Positions 1 through 12,099 of a stretch of DNA of 64,000 bases are shown here, piece after piece. Origin of the DNA: Phragmites australis (Eukaryota > Streptophyta > Magnoliopsida > Poales > Poaceae); NCBI RefSeq assembly GCF_958298935.1, contig NC_084942.1:6827501-6891500 (forward strand). The letters are read 5' to 3'. The notes under the pieces were generated by a model. The model was not told where the DNA came from and made no database searches. It worked only from the letters and a program-made list of their open reading frames with translations. The translations under genes and the position numbers were made by a program. How positions within the stretch are numbered: the stretch's first letter is position 1; each line of letters starts with the position of its first letter.

Positions 1-2
1 CC

Positions 3-179
3 CATGCCTTTTGCCGCCAAGAAGATCATGAGGACTCCAAAAAGTACACTCATTATGATGGAAGGTTTCAAATACAGGATGAAAAAAAGCCCAAATCAAA
101 CAATAAGCCCAATGATGAAGAAAAGTCCAACAAAAGTCAAAGAAGTGAAGGCCCAAGAAGAACTTTGAGCAGTAGCTAG
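3..179 (+). pseudogene. LINE ORF1 C-terminal fragment
   Basis: Frame 3 is open from the window edge to a TAG at 177-179. It encodes a lysine-, serine- and asparagine-rich hydrophilic tail. It begins with a His/Cys-containing stretch (HAFCRQ) that could be the end of a zinc knuckle. Its position, about 340 bases before an L1-type endonuclease, fits the end of a plant LINE ORF1, the RNA-binding gag-like protein. The assignment rests mainly on position; the fragment is too short to classify by sequence. Confidence 0.5.
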
Positions 180-522
180 CTGTCTTCTCTCCCTCTCCCC
201 TTTTAGAAATTTGTCTACTACTTTAGCTATCTTTATTGTTCTCGGTTAGAAATAATTTACTTGTAAGCTATGATGAGCAATCTTTTATCTTGAACCTGGG
301 CTGTTGAATCTTGCTTTCGAAATTTATGTATCGGCCAAATTTATATCCCTACTTTCTTGGTCTAATCTGGTCACTAAGTGTTGAATCAATTCATCATTTA
401 CTTATTGTATGGATGGTTGTTGTTTACCCTCATATTGTATATTTGGGTGTCTCTTTGCAATTTATGCTTTTTAATGGCTGGCACAACAATATTCATGTTA
501 TGGTGATTGGAAGGTTCTTTGT
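180..522 (+). other. LINE inter-ORF spacer
   Basis: This T-rich stretch between the ORF1 stop and the first endonuclease residues has no convincing coding content. A 73-codon open frame at 311-532 has no domain and is treated as chance. Confidence 0.5.
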
Positions 523-3500
523 TGGAACATAAGAGGGCTCAATGCAACAAAAGTGGGAAGCTATTAAAAGTAAGATATCAGAACCTAGTTGTGATATCTT
601 GTGTCTGCAAGATACAAAAAGATCTTCTTTTGATAATAGATACATAAATTTTTTTTGCCCACCTCAGTTTGATAGTTTTAAATTTCTTCCATCCAATGGA
701 GCTTTTGGTGGAATTCTTACTATTTGGAAGAGCAACAAATTCTCAGGACATTTATGCTTCCAAAATGACTTCTCCCTTTTAGTACAATTCTCCTCAACTT
801 CTGATGGGGCAAGATGGGTTCTCACAAATGTCTATGGCCCATGCACGACATATATGAAGCTTATGTTTATTGATTGGTTCAAAAACATTGAAGTGGCTGA
901 GGATGTTGACTGGTTAATTCTGGGAGATTTCAATCTCATTTGTTCTCCTTCTAACAGAAACAAACCAGGAGCTGATACTAATGAAATATTTATGTTTAAT
1001 GAAGTAATTAGCTATCTGGGTCTAGTTGAGCTACCTCTTAAGGGTAGATCTTTCACCTGGTCAAACAAGAAGAAAATACCTCTTCTTGAGAGACTGGACT
1101 GGTTCTTCACCTCAAATGCTTGGACTCTTAGTTATCCTGGTACCAGTGTGACTGCTCTTTTAAGAGACACATCAGATCATGTGCCTTTCTTGGTAGTTAT
1201 AACCACTTCCATTCCCAGAGCCAAAGTTTTTCATTTTGAAAATCACTGGATGGAGCATGAGAATTTTTTCCAAGTTGTGCAACATGTTTGGGCACTTCCT
1301 ATTAGCCATACTGATAAAACCAAGAGAATTTTTGCTAAGCTAAAAAAATCTAAGAAGAGTTTTAAGAGCTTGGCACTCCAACATGTTTAACCTAAAAATA
1401 GTGATTTCAAACACAAAGCTTCTTATCCTCCTCTTGGACACCATAGAAGTGGCAAGAGACCTGTGTTTGCAAGAGTGGAATTTCAGGAAATCTTGCAAAA
1501 TCATCTACCATCTCTTCTCCATAAGAAAAAATCTATTGGAAACAAAGGGGTATAATTAAATGGGTTAAGTTTGGAGCTGAAGGGACTCAGTTTTTCATGC
1601 TCATGTTACGATCAATTTCAAGAAAAGTCTGATTTCTTCCCTTCTTGATCACTCAGGACAGTCCTATTCTTCTCATGAAGATAAAGCTTTATTGCTTTGG
1701 GAAGCTTATAAGCAAAGACTTAGTACTTCAATTCCCTACCACATGCACTTCAATCTTTTAGAGCTTCTGGAACATGCTGATTCCTTAGAATGGCTTGACT
1801 TTGATTTTACTAAGGAAGAAATTGATAAAGTTGTATCAAATTTTCCATCTTACAAATCTCCAGGTCAAGGTGGCTTCAACATAGATTTTCTTAAGAAATG
1901 TTGGCCCATAATATCATATGACTTTTGTGATCTTTGTCAAGCCTTTTGTGAGGGTGCTATCTCCACACAAAGTATAAATAGTTCATTCATCACTCTAGTG
2001 CATAAGAAATATACTCCAATTATAGTAGGAGATTTTAGGCCCATCTCCCTCTTGAATTGATCCATCAAGATCATCACTAAAGTAATGGCAGAAAGGATTC
2101 AATAGGTCATTCCTCTTATTGTCCATCAAAACTAATATGGGTTCTTGCCAAAAAAAAAAACCAGTATGGGTTTATAAAACACAGAACCATTCAAGATTGT
2201 CTAGCGTGGTTATTTGAATACCTTCATCTCTGTCATAAATTTAAAAGGGACTTTATCATTCTTAAGCTGGACTTTGAAAAAGCTTTTGATCTTGTGGAAC
2301 ATCAAGTTATTCTTGACATTCTACAACATAAAGGCTTTGGGCACAAATGGATTCAGTGGATTCATCTATTAATGACATCTGACACTTCTTCAGTTCTTCT
2401 TAATGGGGTCCCAGAAAAAGTTTTTCACTACCGCAGGGGGGTTAGACAGGGTGATCCTTTATCACCTCTTCTTTTTGTGCTTGCTGCTGATTTGCTTCAA
2501 ACAATTATCAACAAAGCCAAAGACCAAGGCCTCTTGTCTCTTCCCATTGTTGGTGCTGGAAATGACTTTTTAATTATGCAATATACTGATGATACACTCA
2601 TTATCATGGAAGCTTGCCCTAGGCAGCTCTTTCTCCTTAAGTGCCCGCTCAACACATTTGCAGATTCAACTGGTCTCAAAGTCATTTACAACAAGTCTTA
2701 TATATGTACCCTATTAATGTGGATGAAGCTAGAATGTCTCTTCTCTCTAGCACTTTTGGTTGCCAAAAGGGCTCATTGCCCTTCATTTATCTTGGTCTCC
2801 CTCTTGGTCTCACGAAACCAAAGATTGAAGACTTTATCCCTTTGGTTCAAAGGATTGAAAGAAGATTAGTAAGCTGCTCTTGTTTTCTTACTCAAGGTGG
2901 TAAATTGGAAATGGTGAACTCTTGTTTGTCTTCTCTGTCCACATTCTTCATATGTATACTCAAGAGTTCCCTAATAGTGATTAACCAGATTGATAAGTAT
3001 AGAAAGCACTGTATCTGGAAAGGCTCTGATATAAATGCTAAGAAATGAAGGAGGACTTGACATATGGTATGCATGCCAAAAAATGAAGGAGGACTTGACA
3101 TTCTTAAACTCAGTGTTCAAAATGAGGCTCTACTTTTAAAGCACCTAGATAAGCTTTTCAATCATCAAGATCCCCCTTGGGTGAAGCTTATATGGACTAA
3201 TTATTATTCAAATGGTTCTCTACCAGGCACCAATAGAAAAGATCTTTTTGGTGGAGAAGTATTATTCGTCTCTTAAACTCTTATAAAGGTATAGCAACTA
3301 CACATATTGAATATGGAAGATCAATTCTTTTTTGGCAAGATATTTAGAATGGCAGGGTTTTACTTCATGACAACTCTGAGCTACTCTCTTTTGCCAAATT
3401 CAGCAACATCTCTTTGGCCTTTGCTCTCAATAGATCAAATTTGCTGGATTTTTTTCAGCTGCCTCTCTCACTGCAGGCTTATACTCATTTTTAGACTCTC

Positions 3501-4100
3501 CAGGTCAATGTTGGCAATATCCAGATTTCTGACCGACCTGATTATTGGACATATATTTGGATTTCTTCCACTTTCTCCTCCTCTAAAGCTTACAAATTTG
3601 TCATGGGCCATTCTTCACCCCATCCCACCTTTAGATGGTTTTGGAGGTCTTCTTGTCAGAAGAAGCACAAAGTTTTCTTTCGGCTCCTGCTCAAAGATAG
3701 GTTAAATACTAGAGGTATGCTTAAAAGACGAAACATGATTCTGGATGATTATAATTGCTAGCTTTGCATTCAGCAAAAGGAGGAGACCACTTCCCATCTA
3801 TCTCTAAATTGCAGCTTTGCCAGAGCTTGCTGGGCCTTAATTGGCATTCCCATTCTTTCCCGTGTTCAATTAGATAGAATTTGGGGATATATGAAACAAA
3901 AGATTAATGAACCTTTTTATATGGACATCATAATTCTCATGTGCTGGAGTATATGGACAACATGAAACAATTGGCTCTTCAATCAGAAACATCCTATCAC
4001 TGTCAATTGCAGAACAAGTTTTTTTCATGAGTTAGGATTGGTAACTCATAGGGTGAATAGTAGATTTTTTGATCAACTTTGTCAATGGATCGATCCCTGA
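523..4100 (+). pseudogene. LINE ORF2: endonuclease and reverse transcriptase, multiply disrupted
   Basis: The endonuclease starts at about 523 (WNIRGLN), is shifted by one base near 542, then stays open to 1390. It has GDFN, VYGP and SDH motifs, but CLQDTK where most relatives have a Glu (QETK). The reverse transcriptase covers about 1690-3060. KSPGQGGFN and DFRPISLLN are followed at 2058 by a TGA where relatives have a Cys codon. The catalytic motifs LDFEKAFD (about 2270) and YTDD (about 2583) are present. A frameshift at about 2690 moves the frame. A C-terminal zf-RVT-like region (HKVFFRLLLKDRLNTRG) can be read at about 3665-4100 with stops. The product would nick DNA and copy its own RNA. 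This copy cannot, because several frameshifts and stops interrupt it. Confidence 0.88.
2130..2180 (+). repeat. Short duplication with A11 tract inside LINE RT
   Basis: The phrase AATATGGGTT recurs about 25 bases later as AGTATGGGTT, separated by CTTGCC and a run of 11 A. The duplication adds bases just before the conserved RT palm and helps break the frame. Confidence 0.55.
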
Positions 4101-4224
4101 ATGTAATTTTTTGGCTTTATTTTGTTTTTTCCTCCCTAACTCTTCTTTGTATGTACAAACCTCTTTTTCGTTTATTATAATTATAATCTATAGGGGCAAA
4201 ACCCCTCCAGTTCCTTAAAAAAAA

Positions 4225-5190
4225 TAGGATTAGCTGCAAGGCCATTTTCAAGCTGCATAACACCCACGTGCAGATTCAGATTAAAATTTTCCTGATTCAG
4301 GTGTTGGTTTGGCTGATCCATGACAGGTTCAAACTCCATCAGTTTATTTACTTGAATGTCCTCGGGAAGGAAGGCAAGAGGATCTTGATCACATTTAAAA
4401 CTAAAAGATACTGATTGGGCGTGATGATTGTGACGGACACATTAACACTGTGTCGATGTGGCGATGACCTAGCGCTAAGGTGGTGTTTATGTGGCTGCTG
4501 ACTCGACGTCTACTAGGCATGGTGACTAAGTGCTGGTGTGGCTGCCAACTAGGACCTTGGCATGACATGGCTTGCTTATGTGGCAAGCTGATCGGATCTA
4601 AAGATTCATTAAACACCGATTATTGAAACGAGATCAGGTGGCTCTAATCAACATGACCGAAGGGGTATCTCAGCTTCTAATCTCGATTGTTGAGACTAGA
4701 TTGGGCATTTGACCCCTTATATTGGTCTGCTCTGGTGCAAAAGACGGCGACGGCATTCTCCTCCATGGTGGCACATGATTGGAAAATTGTTGGGTTCATG
4801 CTGCGCCAAGAGATCTTCTCCGTCTAAGGTGACATTGAAGGGTGGCAGAGGATTTCAGATCTTGGCATAGATGAGTCTCTTGGGTCGGATTTACTTCAGT
4901 GTGTTGGACAAACACGCCGGGGTAACCTGAAGAGGGCATGGGGTCATGTATTTATAGTCGAGACATGAGAGGGTGTGAGATCACTTTGGTTAGGGTTCAA
5001 AAAAGAGTCTGACAATGACACATCTTCTCCCTAAGCTCAATTTCCTTATTCAAACGATTCGGCTAGGGATTTTACTTGGAAACCACCAAGGAGGTCTTAT
5101 CCAATCCATCAGTGAGCTTCTAGAAGTTCTCTCATCATATCCGCCTAGGATTCGACGCATTGATCCGTTGCCAACTCGGACTCCTCCGAC
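4225..5190. other. Unassigned segment, possibly an LTR fragment on the minus strand
   Basis: No coding region is supported. On the minus strand a TATA-like CTATAAATA lies at about 4950-4960, followed by a pyrimidine-rich leader-like stretch, as in the U3/R region of an LTR. No TG...CA pair, PBS or partner copy was found, so the identity stays open. Confidence 0.3.
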
Positions 5191-7153
5191 TATAGGACCA
5201 AGATTGGAGACTGGAGGGGGGGGGGGGTGTGAATAGACGTCTTACCAAATTCTTATGAATCGGATGACCTTCTCCTTCGTTTCACGCGACACACCTCCAA
5301 AACTCAAGCGGAAGCAAAAACAAGTTGCAATCAAGAACGAAAAGAAAAACATGGCTCTCATTATTGTATATGAACCCTAGGTTCCAATGAAACTCAATCT
5401 ATGAGTCATCACCATAAAAAGATTGCATCTTGAGGAAAGAAACCTTCAAAAACCAAGACAAGATTACCAGTAAAAGAGATTCTCCAAGTTGATGATCTAC
5501 AGGTAAGGGAATTCAAGACCCACTTGTATATATTTGTTTGTGATTTTTATGCCTCTAGCAACAAGAAGAACAACTTTCAAAGGTAGAAAAATTTCAGCCT
5601 TCAAACGCAAATGAAAAACATAATCAAAGAAGAAAAACTCACAAAAAGCAAGGGAGCCAATAGAAAGAAACTAGAATGAGATGAACACGAGTATCAGAGG
5701 AAATTATCACTTCATTTCTCACAAAGGTTAGCCCTCTTTTCGGCAGATTACAAGATGATTTTCTCATTAAAGCTCCTACCTATTACAAAGTATAAGCCCT
5801 CCTCCTCTCTTTTCCTTTAAAACTGTAACACACAAACACAAGTGGCTGGCTCAAGCTATCCCTACAGCCCCACCCCTCTATTTATAGGCTTAGGAGTTAG
5901 CTTAACCCTTAACCTTCATTATTCCCAAAATACCCCTCTCTTCCAATGGCTACTTATCTACCACCTGGATATTTTGGTTTATTTTTTGCTCTGTCCATCG
6001 AACGGTCATGGCACCTTCATGACTTAGCTTCGCCTCAATGCTAGCTTCACAATGATACCACATGCACTCCATCCTTCCATGGTTTTGAGGTCAAACCGTG
6101 AAACCTCCTTGCATGCTTGTCAAAATGTGACTCTCTGCCACTTGCTTACACCTTAAGCGAGCGATCCAATATTGACATGTATACTCATCTTGTGATCTTG
6201 ACCGCTGCCAAGTCTCTCCCGCTTCCGGTCCCTCCGAGTCCCCTTGTCACTTGCACCAACATCCTCTTTTCTTGACTTCGTCAACACGCCGTCTTCATCC
6301 TTCCTTCCATGCTTTGCTTGGCCTCCATGTGCATAGCCAGGATCACTATTGACTCCACTCGATCTCCATGATCATTCGGCACTAAGCACCCCGCTTGGCC
6401 CCGATCATTCCACTGTCGATCGCCAAGTTGCAGCCATCACTTGCACAACACAAGACAAGCAAACATATTTCTCCATCTCCACTACAGATTAGTTCAAAAA
6501 CAAAATTCTCAGTTCAGAGCACATCTCAGAGAAAACGTGAACGCCGGATGTTCTGACGTGTACCCCTCCTGAGCACCGGACCATCTGGTGTGTGCAAACT
6601 ATCTGACCAGCCAGTTTTTGATCCTCTCTTCAAGAAATAGTCCGGCGTACACAATTTCTCATCGCTGGACCATCCAGTGTGTTCATCTCCACCAAACAAA
6701 CATTTTGCATTCTCTCTGCAACAAATGATCTGGTATATTCTCTGGCATTCACACCTTCCATCGCCGGACTGTCTGGCCAATGTAAGTCCATGAGAGCCGA
6801 TTTGCAACCTCTCTGCAAGAATTGCTCCGGCATTCATTGTACCCATCACCGGACCATCCGGTGTTTACTTCAATTTTTGCTTCAGAGTTGAAATGCTCCG
6901 GCGTGTACTGCATATGAACCTCGGACCATCCGGTGTGTTCATTTTCCTCAACGTCGGATCATCCGGCATGTACAATTTTCCTGAACTCAGAAACCAACAT
7001 GCTAACTCCATTTTCTCTGCAACTTTGGTTAGTCATGATTATAATTGCAGTTCATATACATGCTCATGCAATCCAAAAATCATCAAACAAATCCACAACC
7101 TTGTTAATCACTCATCACATATAAACCAAGACACATTTCAACTTGGTGTCTCA
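5191..7153 (-). repeat. 3' LTR of the Sirevirus-type element
   Basis: It aligns along its length with 14105-16067. It starts TATAGGACC where the other copy starts TGTACGACC, so the terminal TG has decayed to TA, and ends in TCTCA. It contains a run of 11 or more G near 5217. The two LTRs differ at many positions, so the insertion is not recent. Confidence 0.85.
6535..6975. repeat. Palindromic CCGGACCATCCGG array in the 3' LTR
   Basis: About ten variants of CCGGACCATCCGGTGTG alternate with CTCCGGCGTGTAC-like units, spaced roughly 40-60 bases. Many are imperfect (for example ACCGGACCATCTGG, TCGGATCATCCGG). Clustered palindromes like these are a described hallmark of Sirevirus LTRs. Their function is not established here. 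Confidence 0.75.
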
Positions 7154-7168
7154 ATCTCCCCCTTATCA
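7154..7168 (-). promoter_or_regulatory. Polypurine tract of the Sirevirus-type element
   Basis: On the minus strand the sequence directly before the 3' LTR reads GTGATAAGGGGGAGAT. This is the usual copia polypurine tract that primes plus-strand DNA synthesis. It fixes the inner edge of the LTR at 7153. Confidence 0.8.
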
Positions 7169-8482
7169 CAATGATTTTGGTTTGAAAACTTCCAACATGA
7201 AAAGCTTATCCAAGTGACCAAAAACTCAAGAAAAAGCGAAAGATGTCACTTGGCATTAGAAGGATTGTAAAAGCTCAAAGAGAGGCAAAGACAAGCCAAA
7301 TATGAAAAAGCACCCCCTTGATAAATGCACAGTTTTCATTATGTAAATTCTTCTTCTTTGTGATTTTGTGCATAAGTTCTCCCTCTTTAGCAATGCAAAC
7401 ATCAAAGGACAAAAATGCCAAGAAGAGCATGAATATGCAAACCTAATGAGGTTTCACAAGTACACCACAAAGCATTTGCACAAACTAGAAACATCAACGA
7501 GCTATGAAAGTAGTGGAGCTCACAAGCGCAGAAAAGGCTCAAAAAGAGGTAGAGACATAAGAGCATGAAGCTTTACAAGCTAATCCTGAAGAATTGTTAG
7601 CGCATTTAAGTTCAAGTAGCCGAATCATGTTAAAAGTGACCATCACATAAGCATCCACTTGTGCCGAGACAATACAAGCATCAATAACTAGCCAACTTCA
7701 ATCTCAAACTAGGCAAATAAGCATTCATGACAGAAGGATTTGCAAATGCTCACATATGAAACCAATACTTAGTTATATCAAGTGATTAAAATAGAGTTGA
7801 ACATTTTAGCACATTTTTTTATTTTTATTCTTTTTATCCTCAAGTTGTCTCTTATCCAAACAAAGTGTCGCGTGACTGGGTACAACAAGCACATCAAGGC
7901 TTCAGGATAACCATATTGGATCTCATTTGAACACAAGAAACTTAATTGCCTAATATTGTTCAAATTGCACAAATTATCAAGTTTTCACTTAGGTTGAGTC
8001 AAGTAGTGTCTTTGCGACACAAGGAACACATGTTCCCCAAAGGTTCTATCATGAGCTAAATATTTGACAAAGATAGAAAATATAGTACAATATTCCCCAA
8101 TCCACTATTTTGAATCAAGAAGCATAGAGTAAGATATTCATCAAACTAGACTTAACACAAGCATTGACTAAGCCAAAGCAATTATAAATATGGTGATCAA
8201 GAATGTAGCATTTCATAGTCTATATGATTCATAAAATTGCCATATTTCATCTTTAGGAAAGCTAGATTACTTGAGATGTTTCATGTCAAAGCATCAAGAG
8301 GAGACTAAGATTAAAAGAATACTCTACATGACTACTCAACTTAGTCCAAATTCAAGTCTACCAACTGAATGTTAAAGACATACAAATCAAAGCTCAATTG
8401 CTATGATTATCTTATACGATGAAATACAATGCAAATGCAATAAATGTAAGATAGAGTATGTACAGTTAGTACCCCCCCCCCC
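7169..8482 (-). other. Non-coding region between pol and 3' LTR with extra polypurine tracts
   Basis: No envelope-like ORF is supported in these 1.3 kb. On the minus strand, further G-rich purine tracts occur near 7312, 8032, 8091 and directly after the pol stop (11-12 G, about 8470-8482). Multiple polypurine tracts in this interval are described for Sireviruses. Confidence 0.6.
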
Positions 8483-11400
8483 TCACACAATACCATAGGG
8501 ATGACAAACTCTAAGCTCTCCCCTTAGAAAAGCAAATCTGGAAGCATCGAGTGGCTTGGTGAAGATATGGACAAGCTGGTTTTGGGTATCTATGTATTTT
8601 AGCTCAATGTCTCTCTTTTCATTGTGGTCTCGCAAGAAGTGAAACCTCACATCTATATGTTTAGTTCTAGAATGCTGGACTGAGTTATTATTGGCTAAGC
8701 ATATGACACTGGTGTTGTCACATAGGAGTGGCACACTCTTAAAGTTTAACCCAAAGTCTCTCAAAATAGCAACTATCCACAAAATATAAGAACAATAGCT
8801 AGCGGCAGCAACATATTTAGTTTCAGTAGTTAACTGCATAACACTAGACTATTTGTAAGAAGACCAACATACAAGAGAAGTACCTAAGAAATGATAAGTA
8901 CCCGAGATACTTTTCCTATCAATTCTACAACCAGCAAAATCTGCATCCGAAAAGCTACGAAGAGAGAGAGAGAAGATGCAGAAAACCAAATACCATACTC
9001 AAGGGTGTGTTTGAGGTACCTGAGTATGCACTTTATCGCTTGGCGGTGAGATGTCCTTGGTGATGGATGTCGGGCCTTGTCGCTGTCAAGTACAGGGAGC
9101 CAATCATGCTCATGTACTTGCACTGGTCTACCTCCTCGCCATCTTCATCCGGATCAAGCACAGTCGAGGGGTGTCGCCAGGGGCTTCGCATCGCTCATGT
9201 CAAACTTCTTCAGCAAGTCCTTGGTGTACTTCGTCTGGTGAACAAATGTACCTTGCTTGCATTGCTTGATTTGCAGTCCAAGGAAGAAGTTGAGCTCGCC
9301 CATCATCGACATCTCAAATTCGCTGCTCATAGTTTCTGCAAACTTGACTACAATAGTATGAGAAGAGCCACAACAAATGATATCATCCATGTATATCTGA
9401 ACAAATAGGAAATTATTATCATGCCTAAAGGTAAATAAAGTTTTATCAACCGACCCCATCACATAACCATGCTCTAGCAAGAAAGACTTAAGACTATCAT
9501 ACCAAGCCCTAGGCGCCTGCTTAAGTCCATACAAAACTTTCTGAAGCTTGTATATTTTGTGTGGGTATTTGGGGTGCTCAAAACCCCAGGGTCGCTTAAC
9601 ATAGACCTCTTCCTCTATGAAATCATTTAGAAAAGCACTTTTGACATCTATTTGACATAAATTGAAGCCTTAGGATGCCACAAATGCTAGGATTATCCTA
9701 ATGGCTTCTAGTCTAGCTACAGGTGCAAATGTCCTTCCAAGGTCTATCCCTTCTATTTGAGTGAAACCTTGAGCCACAAGTCTAGCCTTATTTCTCACTA
9801 CAGACCCATCCTCCCCATGTTTGTTTTTGAAAACTTATTTGGTGCCTATATTGTGAACATCTGGGGGTGGCTCTACAAGGATCCAAACTTGGTTTCTCTC
9901 AAAGTTTTATAGTTCTTCATGCATGGCATTGACCCAATTTGAATCAGAAAGAACATGTACAATATCATGAGGCTCAAAAGAAGCAACAAATGTAGAATCA
10001 GTAAAATGAGCATGATGAGAAGATTTGGATCTTGTTACCCTCTCACGTAGGTCACTGATCATATGTTGAGCAAGATGTATCCGCTGAATGTGCTGAGGAG
10101 GCTTGTGTTGTGAGACCACTCCCCCTCAAATGTGGCTGGTGCAGGCTCAAAAACAACTGAAGTGGAAGTAGATGCTGTAGGACCCTCTACTGGTGTAGAA
10201 GAAGCAGGAGCCAACTCAGGAGCAGGTGTAATGAAAGGAAGTAGTGGATCATCCTCATCATCACTAGGAGCTGGAAGGTTGCTATCTACAAATATGCTTT
10301 CACATCTGCACACTTGAAGGTAGAACTAGCACAGAAGGTTGATTCATCAAAAGTCACATCATAGGATTCCATGATAGGGTTAGTGTCAATATTATAAACC
10401 CTGTAAGAATGACCATGAAGAGAATACCCCAAGAAAATCCCATCAGAAAAATGTGACTCGAACTTGTCAAGATTTCCATGCTTTAGGATAAAGCATCGAT
10501 ATCCAAAAACTCTCAAGTAAGAAGCCTTCTGCTTCCTCCCTAAATGCAACTCATAAGAAGTCAAATTCGATATCGAGCACAAGAAAATCCGGTTGGAGAT
10601 ATAGCAAACGGTGCTAATAACATCAACTCAAAACTTTCTAGGAGTTCTATGCTCATCGAGCATCGTCCTAGTCATCTCCACCAAAGTACAATTCTTCCTT
10701 TCAACCCTGTCATTCTGCTGAGGAACGTGATGGGCAGAAAATTGATGCTCAATACCATGTTCAAGGTAGAAAATATCAAAGAGATAGTTCTTGAACTCAG
10801 TGCCATTATCATTGCGAATTGCTTTCAATGCACCTGGGATTTCCTTGAATAATGTCAAAGCTAAGCTCGGAAAGTGTGAGAACACTTCATCCTTGTGCAC
10901 AAAAAAGAACACCCAAGAGTAGCGAGAAAAGTCATCAACAATGACAAGTACATACCACTCCCCACCCGCCAAACGAACCAGAGAAAGACCAACAATATTC
11001 ATATAGAGAAGTTCTCCCTGTTGTTAAATCATCACCAGATTAATTAGTGGGTGAGAGGTGGCAACCATCTTGCCATGATGACAAGGAGCATAAACAAGGT
11101 TCTTTTCAAACTTGAGCTTATAAAATCCTCGAATCAAGCCTAGGGCACTCAAATGAGAAAGTAAATCAAAACTCATGTGCCCTAGTCTACTATGCTACAT
11201 CCAAAGTTTAGAAGAGGGTTGAGCAAATAAACATCGAGAAGAATCAAAAGGTTCAGAAAAATCAGCTCCAAAGACTCTCCTTACTTAAGAAATCTGGCAA
11301 ATCAAAGCGTCCGAGGAATCAAGAACTCAAGAAGCATTACGCTTGAAGCGCACTTCTAAGTCCTCATCTAGCAATTGAGATACAGAAAGCAAGTTGTATC

Positions 11401-11617
11401 CCAGATGCTCCACCAAAGAAACATCTTTGAGAGTAAAACTCTCATTCACTTTTACCATACCTTTGTCTTTCACCCTTTCTTTTTGATCATCTACGAAAGT
11501 GATGTACTCGTGTAGCTTCGTTGGGGTGAGCCTAGAGAACCATGTAGCATCTCTGGTCATATGGAGCGAACAACCAGAGTCGATGAGCCATTTGTTTTCT
11601 AAGCCTTCGCCTGCCAT
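8483..11617 (-). pseudogene. Copia pol: protease, integrase, reverse transcriptase, RNase H (broken)
   Basis: Read from 11617 downwards. The aspartic protease shows WLIDSGCSLHMT. The GAG-pre-integrase region at about 11000-11300 shows HSRLGHMSFD and a YAPC cysteine. The integrase core at 10628-11002 keeps the first Asp (VDDFSRYSW), the second (NDNGTEF) and the Glu (VERKN). An Ala/Pro/Ser-rich linker lies at about 10060-10310. The RT at about 9154-10119 has YMDD in IYMDDII and MYGLKQAPRAWY. RNase H at 8483-8839 ends in a tract matching RTKHIDVRFHFLRD. Premature stops and frameshifts lie between these blocks (for example near 9905, 9670 and 10580). The encoded polyprotein would process, integrate and reverse-transcribe the element; this copy cannot make it whole. 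Confidence 0.88.
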
Positions 11618-12099
11618 CTACATATGAGAAGAATAATAGGTGAATGGCTCAGTACTGGGGTTAGACAAAAACCTCTTGAGAATCTAGTACTGGGTCATCT
11701 GCCTTGAAGCAGTAGAAGTAGGTGCATGCAAATTAACTCTAGTGCACTGAGGGCAAGTGCCATGATAGGGAAAACATGGTCCGCTAAAGTGCTATAACTC
11801 AAAGGCTCTTACACGTGAACCAAAACTATATGAATTATGGTAAGATCCACGCTGGGCACCACCTCTAGGTGAAAACTGAAGAGCGTCAGAAACTCATAGG
11901 CGAGTGCGAGAAAAAGGCTCATGTACACCAATAGAGGGGTGATACATGTCCCTAGTACTCCACTCCCACTCACGCCACTCACCTCTCCTACGGCGAAAGT
12001 AAAGTCCAACAAGGTGACCTTCTCTCTAGTAGTAGGTGCAATGGTATCGTCTCTCGGGAACTCAACTGCCAGTTAATCTAGGCTCTCTTATAGAGGCTC

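Larger units (their letters stand above)
1..4224 (+). mobile_element. LINE (L1-type non-LTR retrotransposon), 5' end outside window
   Basis: The segment has the order ORF1 tail, spacer, endonuclease, reverse transcriptase, C-terminal zf-RVT-like region, short 3' UTR and an 8-base A tract at 4217-4224. That is the layout of plant L1-type elements. All coding parts read on the plus strand and all are broken. The 5' end lies before base 1. A target duplication cannot be sought because only one edge is visible. Confidence 0.9.

Noticed and set aside
6535..6975. Regularly spaced palindromes, considered as a CRISPR-like array
   Set aside because: Repeats are degenerate, spacing varies, the same block is in both LTRs, and the DNA is plant nuclear.
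7368..7568. 66-codon plus-strand frame between the Sirevirus LTR and pol, considered as an envelope-like gene
   Set aside because: It is on the wrong strand, short, and has no signal peptide or membrane segment.
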